Assembly: GCA_041389495.1 (NCBI GenBank)
Contig: JAWKRT010000001.1
Location: 1,054,001-1,118,000 of the forward strand
Direction: 5' to 3'
Source of the DNA: Myxococcota bacterium
GTDB lineage: Bacteria; Myxococcota_A; UBA9160; UBA4427
DNA: 64,000 nucleotides
Below are positions 25,507 through 34,333 of the stretch, piece after piece; within the stretch, counting starts at the first letter, position 1, and every line of letters begins with the position of its first letter. The notes beneath the pieces are model-generated. The model worked only from the letters and a program-made list of their open reading frames with translations. It was not told the origin of the DNA and did not search any database. A program made the position numbers and the translations under genes.

Positions 25507-27876
25507 ATTCTCGACCGCGTCTCGCTCCTCTCCGACGTCGCCGAGGTCGTCGCCCGCTCGCACGACCTCCAGGAGACGCTGCGCAACGTCACCGACCTCG
25601 TGGCGAAGCGGCTCGACGCGGACGTCTGCTCCGTCTACCTCACCGACTCCGACCTGAAGACGCTCACGCTGCGCGCCACGATCGGGCTCGACCCGAGTGC
25701 GGTCGGCACGGTGAAGCTCCGCTTCGGCGAGGGGCTGGTCGGTGCCGCCGCGAAGTCGGGAGAGGCGATCGCGGTCGAGCACGCGCGCGAGGACCCGGGC
25801 TTCCGGTACTTCCCCGAGACGCGCGAGGACCGCTACGAGTCGCTGCTCGCGACGCCGCTGCGCGTGCGCGACACGACGATCGGCGTGCTCGCGATCCAGA
25901 CGGTCGAGCCGCGCGCGTTCCCGCCCGAGGACATCTCCCTCCTGCAGACGTGCGCGCAGCTGCTCGGCCCCGTCGTCATCAATGCGCAGCTCCTCTCGAT
26001 GGTCGCGAGCAGCGAGGAGGAGCGCGCGCGCATCGTCGCGGAGATCGCGCAGTCCGGTGTCCCCATCAGCGAGGGCAGGCGCCGGCGCGTTCCCGGCCGC
26101 TTCCACGCACTCGAGGGCATCCCGACGGCGCGCGGCGTCGCGATCGGCGCGATCCACCGGCTCGACGACATCGACCTCGCGCACTTCGACTACCACCCGA
26201 AGCCCGACGCGATCGAGGAGCGCGCCGATCTGATGCGCGCGCACGCCGAGGCGCGGCGCGAGCTCGACGACGCGCGCGAGCTCACGGGCGAGCGGTTCGG
26301 CCCCGAGTTCGCCGCGGTCTTCAACACGCAGATCCAGATCCTCGAGGACGCGGGCTTCGTGCGCGCGCTCGAGCAGGGCGTCGAGCAGTACGGCAGCGCG
26401 CTCGAGGCGCTCCGCGGTGTTCTCGACGCCTATCGGAAGACGTTCGAGCGCATCGAGGATCCGTACTTCCGCGAGCGCGGCGCGGACGTCGCGGAAGTGG
26501 GCCAGCGCGTGATGGCCGCGCTGCTCGGCGTGCGGCACGAGACGCCGGTGCTCCAGCCGGGCGCGATCGTCGTCGTGTCGCAGGTGCTGCCGGGCCTCTT
26601 CGCGCGGCTCGAGGTCGACAAGATCGGCGCGCTCGTCTCCGAGCACGGCGGTGCGACGTCGCACGGGGCGATCTTCGCGCGCACGCTCGAGATCCCGGCG
26701 GTCACGGGCGTCTCGGGCGTGCTCGTGTCGGCGGTCGAGGGCGAGACGGCGATCGTGGACGGCGGTTCGGGCCGCCTCTTCCTCAGCCCGGAGTCCGGGC
26801 TGCTCGCCGAGTACCGGACCGCGCAGCGACGTTATGCCGTCGCCGTCGAGCACCTCGACGCGCTGCGCGAGCGTCCGGCCGAGACGCTCGACGGGCGCCG
26901 CATCCGGTTGACCGCGAACCTCGGGCTGCTGAACGACCTGCGGCTGATCGAGCAGCACGGCGCCGAGGGCATCGGGCTCTTCCGCACCGAGCTGCTCGCG
27001 CTCGCGCACCGCGGCTTCCCGAGCGAGGAGGAGCAGCAGCAGCTCTACTCGCGCGTCTGCAGCGCGCTCGCGCCGCGGCCCGTCACGATCCGCACGCTCG
27101 ACCTCGGCGGCGACAAGGGGCTCCCGAACATCGGGCTCGAGGGCGAGGAGAACCCGCAGCTCGGCTGTCGCTCGATCCGGCTCACGCTGCGCAAGCCGGA
27201 CGTCTTCCGCGAGCAGCTGCGCGCCGTGCTGCGCGCGAGCGTGTCGGGCAACGTGAAGCTCCTGCTCCCCATGATCAGCGGCATCGAAGAGCTCCGCGAG
27301 GCGCGCGCGCTCCTCGACGAGGCGAAGGCCGAGCTGCGGCGTGCGGGCGAGCCGTTCGACGAACGCCTGCCCGTCGGCGTGATGATCGAGGTGCCCGCCG
27401 CCGCGCTGATCGCGAACGTCCTCGCAAAGGAGTGCGACTTCTTCAGCATCGGGACGAACGACCTGACGCAGTACACGCTCGCGGTCGACCGCGGCAACGA
27501 GCGCGTCGCGCACCTCTACGACCCGCTCCATCCGGCCGTGCTGTCGCTGATCGACGCGAGCCTGCGCGAGGCCACGCGCGCGGGCATCCCCGTCTCGGTC
27601 TGCGGCGAGATGGCGACGAACCCGCTCGCGGTGCCGCTCCTCATCGGCCTCGGCATCTCGGAGCTCTCGGGCACGCCGAGCGCGGTCCCGCTCGTGAAGG
27701 AGATCGCGCGCGCGCTCGACGCGGGCGCCGTCGACGCCGACGCCCGCCGCGCCCTGCACGCCGAGCGGGCCGAGGACGTCCACGCCATCGCGGCCGCCCG
27801 GCTCCGCGAGGCGGGCTTGCTCGAGCACCCCGACATCGGCGAGTGGCTGCGCGCGGCGGTCGATCGCACGCGATAG
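25507..27876 (+). CDS. ptsP: GAF-domain PEP--protein phosphotransferase (EI-Ntr type)
   Basis: A 789-residue protein if it starts at 25507. It has an N-terminal GAF domain (VAKRLDADVCSVYLTDSDLKTLTLRATIGL), then PTS enzyme I: an HPr-binding helical domain, the phospho-His loop GGATSHGAIFARTLEIPAV (H386) and the PEP-binding barrel with GIGLFRTELLALAH, RTLDLGGDKGLP, NPQLGCRSIRL, VGVMIEVPAAALIA, FFSIGTNDLTQYTLAVDR and SVCGEMATNPLAVPLLIGLG. It phosphorylates NPr in the nitrogen-related PTS. Homology requires a start near ILDRVSLLSDVAEVV, yet no ATG, GTG or TTG occurs in frame between the stop at 25408 and 25600. ATT at 25507, 6 nt after GGGGAGGG, is the best candidate; GTG at 25600 would truncate the GAF domain. 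Confidence 0.9.
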   Translation: MLDRVSLLSDVAEVVARSHDLQETLRNVTDLVAKRLDADVCSVYLTDSDLKTLTLRATIGLDPSAVGTVKLRFGEGLVGAAAKSGEAIAVEHAREDPGFRYFPETREDRYESLLATPLRVRDTTIGVLAIQTVEPRAFPPEDISLLQTCAQLLGPVVINAQLLSMVASSEEERARIVAEIAQSGVPISEGRRRRVPGRFHALEGIPTARGVAIGAIHRLDDIDLAHFDYHPKPDAIEERADLMRAHAEARRELDDARELTGERFGPEFAAVFNTQIQILEDAGFVRALEQGVEQYGSALEALRGVLDAYRKTFERIEDPYFRERGADVAEVGQRVMAALLGVRHETPVLQPGAIVVVSQVLPGLFARLEVDKIGALVSEHGGATSHGAIFARTLEIPAVTGVSGVLVSAVEGETAIVDGGSGRLFLSPESGLLAEYRTAQRRYAVAVEHLDALRERPAETLDGRRIRLTANLGLLNDLRLIEQHGAEGIGLFRTELLALAHRGFPSEEEQQQLYSRVCSALAPRPVTIRTLDLGGDKGLPNIGLEGEENPQLGCRSIRLTLRKPDVFREQLRAVLRASVSGNVKLLLPMISGIEELREARALLDEAKAELRRAGEPFDERLPVGVMIEVPAAALIANVLAKECDFFSIGTNDLTQYTLAVDRGNERVAHLYDPLHPAVLSLIDASLREATRAGIPVSVCGEMATNPLAVPLLIGLGISELSGTPSAVPLVKEIARALDAGAVDADARRALHAERAEDVHAIAAARLREAGLLEHPDIGEWLRAAVDRTR

Positions 27877-27938
27877 CGCGCCCCTCGGCGCGCGGGCTCG
27901 GGTAGCGTGCGCGCTCCCACCGACACCGGGAGCCCCGC

Positions 27939-30900
27939 ATGCGTCGTCTCGTCCTCCAGCTCGTCGCGTTCGTCCTGCTCGCGTGCGCGTCGGGATGCCT
28001 GACGCGCGGCATGGCGATGTCCCCCGGCGATCGCGTGCTCGCCGAGGTCTACATCGCGGCGATGGTCGTGCAGGCGAAGCTGCTCCCGAATGCGCCCGGC
28101 GCGCCGGAGGGCTTCGAGGTCGAGGTCCTGCGCGAGCTCGGGACGACGACGGCCGTGGGCCTCGACGTCGCGCCGGACGGCGACGTCTTCGTCGCGGTCT
28201 CGAACCGGCTCGGCGGCCCCGAGGCGCGCGGCGTGAGCGACAACCGCTCGAAGCCCTACTGGCTCCTCGACGATCTTGCGGCGCGCACCGTCGACGATCG
28301 CCGCGCCTACATCGAGAAGTGGGCGAGCCAGGGCGGCGATCCGCTCTCCTGGTACACGTCCGATGCCGACGCGGTCGTGCGCCTGCGCGACACGGACGGC
28401 GACGGCAGCCTCGACGAGCAGCGCGAGGTCTTCGCCGTGCGCGACGTCGTGTCGGGCATCGGCTCGTCGGTGCTCGTCGACGGCGATGCGCTCTGGTACA
28501 CGGCGATTCCCGATCTCTTCCGCCTCGTCGACGCCGACGGCGACGGCGAGCTCGAGGAGAGCGAGGTCGTCGCGCACGGCTTCGGCGTGACGACGTCGCT
28601 CGCGGGGCACGACCTGCACGGGCTCGCGTGGGGCCCCGACGGGCGCATCTACTTCAGCGTCGGCGACCGCGGCTACGACGTCGCGACGCGCGAAGGGCGC
28701 CACCTGCGACCTCCGATCGTCGTGAGCCGCGGCGCCGTGTTCCGCATCCTCCCCGACGGCAGCGACCTCGAGGTGTTCGCGACCGGCCTGCGCAACCCGC
28801 AGGACCTCGTGTTCGACGACCTCGGCGAGCTCTTCACCGGCGACAACAACGGCGACGGCGTCGACGAGGCGCGGCTCGTGCACGTCGTCGAGGGCGGTGA
28901 CTCCGGCTGGTCGATGCCCGTGCAGACGATGGCGGGCGACTACTTCCACGGTCCGTGGGAGGCCGAGCGCCTCTGGGAGACGCGGCACGCCGGACAGCCG
29001 GCGTGGATCCTGCCGCCGATCGGCTACGTCGGGCGCGGCCCGTCGGGCGTCGCGATCGACCCGGGGCTCGGCGGCCTCCCGGATCGACTCCGCGGCCACG
29101 TCCTGATCTGCGACTACCAGTACGCCGCGCCGCGCAGCGGCGTGCGCGCGTACGAGGTCGAGCCCGACGGCGCGGGCTTCCGGCTGGCGTCGTCGGCGAC
29201 GGCGATTCCCTCGGTGCTCGCGACCGACATCGTCTTCGGCCCCGATGGATGGATCTATGCGACCGAGTTCGACCAGCTCGGGGGCGGGACGAGCCGTCTG
29301 CTTCGTTATGCGCGCCCCGAGCACGTCGCCGACCCGCGCGTCGCGGAGCTCGCGGCGCTCCTGCGCGCGGGCTTCGCGCACCGCGGCGACGACGAGCTCG
29401 TCGCGCTGCTCGGGCACGCCGACCGGCGCGCTCGCAGCGGCGCGCAGCGCGCGCTCGCCGCGCGTGGCGCGGTGGAGCGGCTCGGCGCCGTCGCGCGCGA
29501 CGCGACGGCGCCGCTGCTCGCGCGCGTCCACGCGCTCTGGGGGCTCGGCGAGATCGGCGCACGCCGCGCGCGCGACGCTCGCGCGACCGCTGCGCCCGCG
29601 GCGCTCGGCGCCGCGGCGGACGCAGCGCCCGGCACCTCCGCGGACGCGGCGCCCGGCGCCGCCGCCTCCGCGTCATTGGGCGCGCTCGACGACCTCGCGT
29701 GGACGCGCGACGCACCGGCCGAAGTGCGCGCGCAGGCGCTGCGCGTCGCGGGCGACGCCGGCGCCATCGGGCTCGGCGACGAGCTCGTCGCGGCCCTTGC
29801 GGACGACGGCCACCCGCGCGCGCAGCGCTTCGCGGCGGATTCGCTCGGCCGGCTCGGCCTCGCGCGCGCCGTCGAGCCGCTCGTCGAGCTCGTCCGCCGC
29901 AACGACGATCGCGACGTCGTCCTGCGCCACGCCGCCGTCCACGCGCTCGCGCGCATCGGCGACGTCGACGCGGTCGCCCGCCACGCGACGGACGCCTCGG
30001 CGGCGGTGCGCATGGCCGTGCTGCTCGTGCTCCGCCGCGCCGAGGACGCGCGCCTCGCTCGCTTCCTCGACGACGCCGAGCCGCTCGTCGTCGTCGAGGC
30101 CGCGCGCGCGATCTACGACCTGCGCGTCGCTGCGGCGATGCCGGCGCTCGCCGCGCTCGCGACGCGGCCTTTCGCGCTCGACGAGGACGGCGACGGCCCG
30201 TCGACGTACGCCCTGCAGCGGCGCGTGCTCGCCGCCAACCTCGCGCTCGGCCGCGCCGAGGACGCGCTCGCGCTCGCGAAGTTCGCGGCCGACGCCGCGC
30301 ACCCGCGCGCGATGCGTGCGCTCGCTCTCGACCTGCTCGGGGAGTTCACGAGTCCCGGACCGCGCGACCCCGTCCTCGGGCTCTACCGCGAGCTCGGCGC
30401 GCGTCCGCCCGAGAGCGTGTACGCCGCGCTCGACCTCGCGGTGCCCGCGCTCGTCGGCACGGATCTCGAGGCGCGCGCGTTCGAGGTCGCGCTCGCGGCG
30501 GGCCGCGTGCCGCTTCCCGACGACGACCTGCTCGCGCGCGTGCGCGGCTGGTTCGAGTCGGAGGACGTGAAGCGCGCGAGCCTTCGCGTGCTGGCCGACC
30601 GCGAATCGCCGCTGCTCGCCGACGCGATCGCGTCCGCACGCCGCTCGCGGCACGCGATGCTGCGCGCGGACGCGCTGGAGGCGCTCGCGCGCATCGATCC
30701 GGATGCGGCGGTCGACGCGGTCGCGGCGCTCGGCGAGCGCGCGACGCGCGCGGAGCGCCAGCGCGGATACGCGACGCTCGCCGCCGTCGGCAGCCCGCGC
30801 GCCGATGCGCTCCTGCGCGACGCGCTCGCGCGGCTCGCGGCGGGAGCGCTCGAGCCCGCGCTCGGACTCGACGCGCTCACTGCCGGCCGCGCGCGCGGCG

Positions 30901-31394
30901 CCGCGCTCGAAGCCGAGGTCGCGGCCGCCGAGCGCGCGCTCGCGAGCGACGATCCCGTGGCGGCGCGCGCGCTCGCGCTCGAGGGCGGCGACGCCGTGCG
31001 CGGCCAGCGCGTCTTCGAGGGCGCGGGCGACTGCATGCGCTGCCACGGCCCGCGCGGCGGCGGCCACGGAGGCCGCGCCGGTCCGCCGCTCGCCGGCGTC
31101 GTGCGACGGCGCGGGCGCGCCTACGTCCTCGAGTCGCTCGTCGCGCCCGCGGCCGAAGTCGTGCCCGGCTACGGAACGGTCGCGCTCGTGCTCGAGAACG
31201 GCGAGTCGTTCGCCGCGACGCTCGTGCGCGAGGAGGCCGACGCGATCGTCGTCGAGCGCGGTGGCGACGCGCGCACGATTCCGCGCGCCGAGATCGCATC
31301 GATGGGCGCGACCGCGAGCGGCATGCCGCCGATGGGCCTCGGCCTCTCGCTCTCCGACCTGCGGGACGTGATCGAGTACGTCGCGGGCCTGTGA
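27939..31394 (+). CDS. PVC-type haem-binding membrane-bound dehydrogenase with HEAT repeats (lipoprotein)
   Basis: An 1151-residue exported protein. The N-terminus MRRLVLQLVAFVLLACASGC carries lipobox-like cysteines at 16 and 20. Residues ~60-470 form a glucose/sorbosone-dehydrogenase-like beta propeller (HDLHGLAWGPDGRIYFSVGDRG, FATGLRNPQDLVFDDLGELFTGDNNGDG, IVFGPDGWIYATEFD). Residues ~480-1000 are HEAT/ARM-like helical repeats. The C-terminus is a cytochrome c domain with CMRCH at 1032-1036 and a closing YVAGL. This layout is known from Planctomycetes/Verrucomicrobia 'PVC-type haem-binding CxxCH' proteins, which probably oxidise sugars or alcohols in the periplasm. The substrate is unknown. 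ATG at 27939, 62 nt after ptsP; it ends at the hairpin at 31452-31483. Confidence 0.82.
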   Translation: MRRLVLQLVAFVLLACASGCLTRGMAMSPGDRVLAEVYIAAMVVQAKLLPNAPGAPEGFEVEVLRELGTTTAVGLDVAPDGDVFVAVSNRLGGPEARGVSDNRSKPYWLLDDLAARTVDDRRAYIEKWASQGGDPLSWYTSDADAVVRLRDTDGDGSLDEQREVFAVRDVVSGIGSSVLVDGDALWYTAIPDLFRLVDADGDGELEESEVVAHGFGVTTSLAGHDLHGLAWGPDGRIYFSVGDRGYDVATREGRHLRPPIVVSRGAVFRILPDGSDLEVFATGLRNPQDLVFDDLGELFTGDNNGDGVDEARLVHVVEGGDSGWSMPVQTMAGDYFHGPWEAERLWETRHAGQPAWILPPIGYVGRGPSGVAIDPGLGGLPDRLRGHVLICDYQYAAPRSGVRAYEVEPDGAGFRLASSATAIPSVLATDIVFGPDGWIYATEFDQLGGGTSRLLRYARPEHVADPRVAELAALLRAGFAHRGDDELVALLGHADRRARSGAQRALAARGAVERLGAVARDATAPLLARVHALWGLGEIGARRARDARATAAPAALGAAADAAPGTSADAAPGAAASASLGALDDLAWTRDAPAEVRAQALRVAGDAGAIGLGDELVAALADDGHPRAQRFAADSLGRLGLARAVEPLVELVRRNDDRDVVLRHAAVHALARIGDVDAVARHATDASAAVRMAVLLVLRRAEDARLARFLDDAEPLVVVEAARAIYDLRVAAAMPALAALATRPFALDEDGDGPSTYALQRRVLAANLALGRAEDALALAKFAADAAHPRAMRALALDLLGEFTSPGPRDPVLGLYRELGARPPESVYAALDLAVPALVGTDLEARAFEVALAAGRVPLPDDDLLARVRGWFESEDVKRASLRVLADRESPLLADAIASARRSRHAMLRADALEALARIDPDAAVDAVAALGERATRAERQRGYATLAAVGSPRADALLRDALARLAAGALEPALGLDALTAGRARGAALEAEVAAAERALASDDPVAARALALEGGDAVRGQRVFEGAGDCMRCHGPRGGGHGGRAGPPLAGVVRRRGRAYVLESLVAPAAEVVPGYGTVALVLENGESFAATLVREEADAIVVERGGDARTIPRAEIASMGATASGMPPMGLGLSLSDLRDVIEYVAGL

Positions 31395-31451
31395 GGCTTC
31401 GCGCGGAGCGCGGCGTCGGCGCTCTCCGCGCGCGCGACGCATCCAACGAGA

Positions 31452-31483
31452 GAGGGCCGCCCGGCTCGCGCCGAGCGGCCCTC
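31452..31483. terminator. Hairpin terminator between convergent genes
   Basis: GAGGGCCGC (31452-31460) pairs with GCGGCCCTC (31475-31483); an inner CGGC/GCCG stem is separated by one mismatch and closed by a TCGC loop. It lies between the dehydrogenase (+) and the first VPALP-tail gene (-). No T run follows on either strand, so it may be bidirectional. It resembles the terminators of the other three paralogues. Confidence 0.6.
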
Positions 31484-31544
31484 GAAGATCGCGTCGCGCG
31501 AAGGCGGGTGGTGCGCACCCGCCGCGTGCGACGACCGGGCGCGA

Positions 31545-32267
31545 CTACTTCTTGCGCAGGCCCGCGCGCGCGCCGGCGGCGAGCAGACCGAGCGCGAGTG
31601 CACCCACGCCGACGAGCGGGAGCGCCGGCACCGAGCCGCCGACGAAGGCGCCGCGCAGCAGCGACTGCCGGTTGCTCAGGCCGCCGTTGAACGTGCCCCA
31701 GACGTAGTTCGAGGCGGCCTGGAAGTCGCCGCCCGCGTCGAAGGTCCAGGTGCCGAGGTCGAAGGTCGGCGACGTGATCGGCGAGAGCCGCGTCGTCGCA
31801 CCGTGCGGGAGCTGCGCGCCGGCCGTGCAGATCGTCTGCGGGCTCGCGACGCAGAAGCCGACGCCCGTGTTGGCCCAGCCGCCGAGGATGCCCCAGTCGA
31901 CCGTTCCGGTGGGCGCGGTGCTACCGGGCGCCGTCTGTCCGGGCGACGCCGAGATGAAGCTCACCGCGTCGACGAAGACGTAGGCGCCGGGCCCGAACGT
32001 GGCCGTCGCGTCGAAGTCGACCCGCGTCACCCGCTGCATGTCGATCTCGACGACCGTCACCGTGCCGCCGCCGGTGTCGTTCAGGCGATAGCTGCCCTGC
32101 TGCGCGCCGGGCGTCACGCTGATGGGCGGGCACAGCGTGGTCGAGAACTGGAACTCGTCGCCCGGCGTGCCGTGCGGAGGCGTGGAGTCGTACACCTTCA
32201 CGACGGCCGAAGCGGGGAGAGCGAGGGCCGCGGCAGCAGCGGCAACGAGCCAGTGGCCAAGCTTCAT
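31545..32267 (-). CDS. Exported VPALP-tail surface protein, copy 1
   Basis: A 240-residue protein of unknown function, the most divergent of four paralogues. It has a signal peptide (MKLGHWLVAAAAAALALPASA), mature N-terminus VVKVYDSTPPHGTPGDEFQFSTTLCPP, GPGAYVFVDAVSFIS, VDWGILGGW, a Cys pair in the second half (FCVASPQTIC) and FDLGTWTFDAGGDFQA. The C-terminus is tripartite: VPALP (213-217), a Gly/Ala/Leu helix and LRKK. That is the build of PEP-CTERM-like sorting signals processed by exosortase-type enzymes, but I cannot name the exact class. The ATG at 32267 follows GAGGAGAAG. A sigma54-like promoter lies ~90 nt upstream. Confidence 0.78.
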   Translation of the reverse strand: MKLGHWLVAAAAAALALPASAVVKVYDSTPPHGTPGDEFQFSTTLCPPISVTPGAQQGSYRLNDTGGGTVTVVEIDMQRVTRVDFDATATFGPGAYVFVDAVSFISASPGQTAPGSTAPTGTVDWGILGGWANTGVGFCVASPQTICTAGAQLPHGATTRLSPITSPTFDLGTWTFDAGGDFQAASNYVWGTFNGGLSNRQSLLRGAFVGGSVPALPLVGVGALALGLLAAGARAGLRKK

Positions 32268-32355
32268 GATCTTCTCCTCGGTGATGGGGCCGTCCCCGAT
32301 GCACGCGCCGCCCTGCGCGGCGGCCTGGCGGACGCGACGGCCTCGCCGCACGCAA

Positions 32356-32371
32356 TGCAACCGGTGTGCCC
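32356..32371 (-). promoter_or_regulatory. Sigma54-type -24/-12 promoter of VPALP copy 1
   Basis: On the minus strand the sequence reads GGGCACACCGGTTGCA. The -24 GG is at 32370-32369 and the -12 GC at 32358-32357, with exactly ten bases between, matching TGGCACGNNNNTTGCW. The -12 GC is about 90 nt upstream of the start codon. Confidence 0.65.
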
Positions 32372-32422
32372 GCACGCCCCGATCGCGAGGCGGCCGCCAG
32401 GGCCTCGCGGGTGGCGGCGGGG

Positions 32423-32437
32423 GGCGCGTCTCGCCGC
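32423..32437 (-). promoter_or_regulatory. Possible activator site of VPALP copy 1 (degenerate)
   Basis: GGCGCG-TCT-CGCCGC is centred at 32430, 73 nt upstream of the -12 element. The left half matches the element seen at copies 2-4; the right half is degenerate. The GC-rich background makes the match weak on its own. Confidence 0.3.
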
Positions 32438-32606
32438 GCGCGAGCGGGCGGCGGAGCGGCGTGCGCCGCCTCGCTGGCGCAAGCTGCGCCACCGCGAACG
32501 AACCCGGCCGCCTAGCGAGCGTGCGGTGTACCCGCCGGCTCCTCGAGCCTGTGCGCGACCGACGCGCTGCGTCATGCACCTGCAGGGGGTGGGATCGGCA
32601 GCCGGC

Positions 32607-33266
32607 CTAGCGTCGTCGCCGCCTAACGACTTCCTCCGCGCGCGCGCGCGCGGCCTCGAGGGCGTCGCCGAGCTCGCGCTCGTCGCCCGGGTGTGCGGCG
32701 GCGACGTCGATCGCGATTCGCGCGAACGGCAGGGGAAGGCACAGCGCGTCCCACGTTGGAAGGCGAAGTGCCGGCCGCGCCGCGCAGCCGACGACGACGA
32801 ACGGCGCGCGCGCGAGTGCCGCGGCACGGGCCGCGCCCGGACGCGCGCTGCGAGCGGGGCCGCGCGGCCCGTCCGCCAGCACGGCGACGGCCGCCCCCGC
32901 GCGCACCCGCGCGACGAGCTCGCGGAGCATCACCGCGGCTCCGCGCGAGCTCGAGCCGCGCACGGGCTCGCCGTAGCCGAGGCGGGCGAGGACGAGCGCG
33001 ACGCGGTCGCCGTCGCGGCTGCGGCTCACCGCCATCGCGATGCCGCGGTCGCGGAAGTGGTGCGCGGCGATCGGCCAGCTCTCGTGCCACAGCGCGCCGA
33101 CGAGCGCGCCCGCGCCGCGTCCGATCGCGTCGATGGGGACGTCGCTCCGGACCGCGACGCGCCACGTCGCGCCGAGCGCGCGCAGCAGTGCGGCGACGAT
33201 GCGCGCGGCGGCGCGTTCGACGAGCGGCCGACGGCGGCGGTCTGCGCGCGCCGCTTCGTCGCTCAT
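32607..33266 (-). CDS. DUF374 lysophospholipid acyltransferase-like protein
   Basis: A 219-residue protein with the DUF374 signature: GALWHESWPIAAHHFRDRGIAMAVSRSRDGDRVALVLARLGYGEPVRGSSSRGAAVMLREL, then VLADGPRGPARSARPGAA. In homologues this fold resembles LpxL/PlsC acyltransferases, with the active-site region around WH and the acyl/phosphate site around GSSSRG and DGPRGP. It is expected at the cytoplasmic membrane in lipid A or phospholipid acylation; the exact acceptor is unknown. The ATG at 33266 overlaps the EamA transporter stop (ATGA), so the pair is coupled. Confidence 0.82.
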   Translation of the reverse strand: MSDEAARADRRRRPLVERAAARIVAALLRALGATWRVAVRSDVPIDAIGRGAGALVGALWHESWPIAAHHFRDRGIAMAVSRSRDGDRVALVLARLGYGEPVRGSSSRGAAVMLRELVARVRAGAAVAVLADGPRGPARSARPGAARAAALARAPFVVVGCAARPALRLPTWDALCLPLPFARIAIDVAAAHPGDERELGDALEAARARAEEVVRRRRR

Positions 33267-34156
33267 CCCGCGATCGCCACGAGCGCGACGCCCGCGCAGA
33301 TGATCACCGCGCCCGCGATGCGCGCGCTGCCCGGGCGCTCGCGCAGCCACGCGACGCCGAGCGCGACCGCGAACAGCACGCTCGACTGGCGCACGGCGAC
33401 GACGTAGCTCGCCGGCGCGCTGCGCAGCGCCTCGAGCACGAGCGAGTAGCCGACGAGCGAGAACGCGAACGCGCGGAGCGCGTTGCGCAGCTCGGGCGAC
33501 GAGGGCGACAGCGCCGCGCGCAGCGCGGCCGCGCGCGGCGCGCGCGCGACGGCGGGCACGAGACCGAGCGCACCGCCGAGCGACGTCAGCGCGAAGTACG
33601 CGACCGAGCGCGGCACGGGCGACGTCCACGCGACGCCATCGAGCCGCGCCATCGCGGCCTTGTCCGTCACGCCGTAGCCGACCGTGGCGGCGAGGGTGAG
33701 CAGCGCGAGTCCGGCGCCCGGCGCGATCCACGCGCGCGGATCGACGCGGCCGCGCGTCTGCACGCACCACATGCCGGCGACGACGACCGCGATGCCGACG
33801 GCGCCGGCCGCGCTCAGCCGCTCGCCGAGCAGCGGGCCCGCCGCGAACGGCAGGAAGGCCGGCGTCGAGCGCGCGATCGGGTAGACGAGCGAGAGGTCGG
33901 CGACCGCGAGCGCGCGCGCCATCCAGTAGAGGTACGCGGCGTGGCAGACGCTCGCCGCGCCGACCCACGCCCAGAACGTCGCGTCGGCGGTGCGCAGCTG
34001 CGGCGATGCGGCGAGCAGCGCGATCGCGAGCAACGCGCCCGGCGCGGCCTGCAGGAAGTTGAACAGGACGGGGTCGCGGCTCCCCTTGATCCACGCGCTC
34101 CAGAAGGCGTGCAGGGCGGCGGAGGCGAGGACGAGCGCGAGCTCGGTCGGCGTCAC
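33263..34156 (-). CDS. EamA/DMT-family transporter
   Basis: A 297-residue membrane protein with about ten hydrophobic helices in two EamA halves: YPIARSTPAFLPFAAGPLLGERLSAAGAVGIAVVVAGM ends the first and VRQSSVLFAVALGVAWLRERPGSARIAGAVIICAGVALVAI ends the second. Drug/metabolite transporters export or exchange small metabolites; the substrate cannot be inferred. I chose the GTG at 34156 because it directly precedes the first helix (TELALVLASAALHAFW); the frame runs further up. It is coupled to the DUF374 gene and lies just downstream of the terminator of VPALP copy 2. Confidence 0.82.
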   Translation of the reverse strand: MTPTELALVLASAALHAFWSAWIKGSRDPVLFNFLQAAPGALLAIALLAASPQLRTADATFWAWVGAASVCHAAYLYWMARALAVADLSLVYPIARSTPAFLPFAAGPLLGERLSAAGAVGIAVVVAGMWCVQTRGRVDPRAWIAPGAGLALLTLAATVGYGVTDKAAMARLDGVAWTSPVPRSVAYFALTSLGGALGLVPAVARAPRAAALRAALSPSSPELRNALRAFAFSLVGYSLVLEALRSAPASYVVAVRQSSVLFAVALGVAWLRERPGSARIAGAVIICAGVALVAIAG

Positions 34157-34238
34157 GGCCCGACGGTACCCCGCCCTCGCGCGCGACACGCGGCGCGGCG
34201 CCGCCGACCCCTGCCGCGCGGTGGGAGCCCGCGACGAA

Positions 34239-34270
34239 GAAGGGCCGCTGGCTCCTGCCAGCGGCCCTTC
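34239..34270 (-). terminator. Perfect 14-bp hairpin terminator of VPALP copy 2
   Basis: GAAGGGCCGCTGGC (34239-34252) and GCCAGCGGCCCTTC (34257-34270) form a perfect stem with a TCCT loop. It lies 63 nt past the stop of copy 2. Read on the minus strand it is followed by TTCGTCGC, a weak pyrimidine tract. Nearly the same stem occurs after copies 3 and 4. Confidence 0.75.
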
Positions 34271-34333
34271 GGAGAGGCCGCGCGAGCCGCGTGCGCACTC
34301 GTGCGCCGCGCGTCTCGCGCTCTGCGCGCGCGG

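Larger units (their letters stand above)
32268..32606. other. Upstream region of VPALP copy 1
   Basis: This 339-base gap separates copy 1 (start) and the DUF374 gene (stop). It holds the sigma54-like element at 32356-32371, a degenerate GGCGCG palindrome at 32423-32437, and a perfect inverted repeat CGCGAGGC/GCCTCGCG at 32384-32391 and 32402-32409. I see no gene. Confidence 0.5.
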
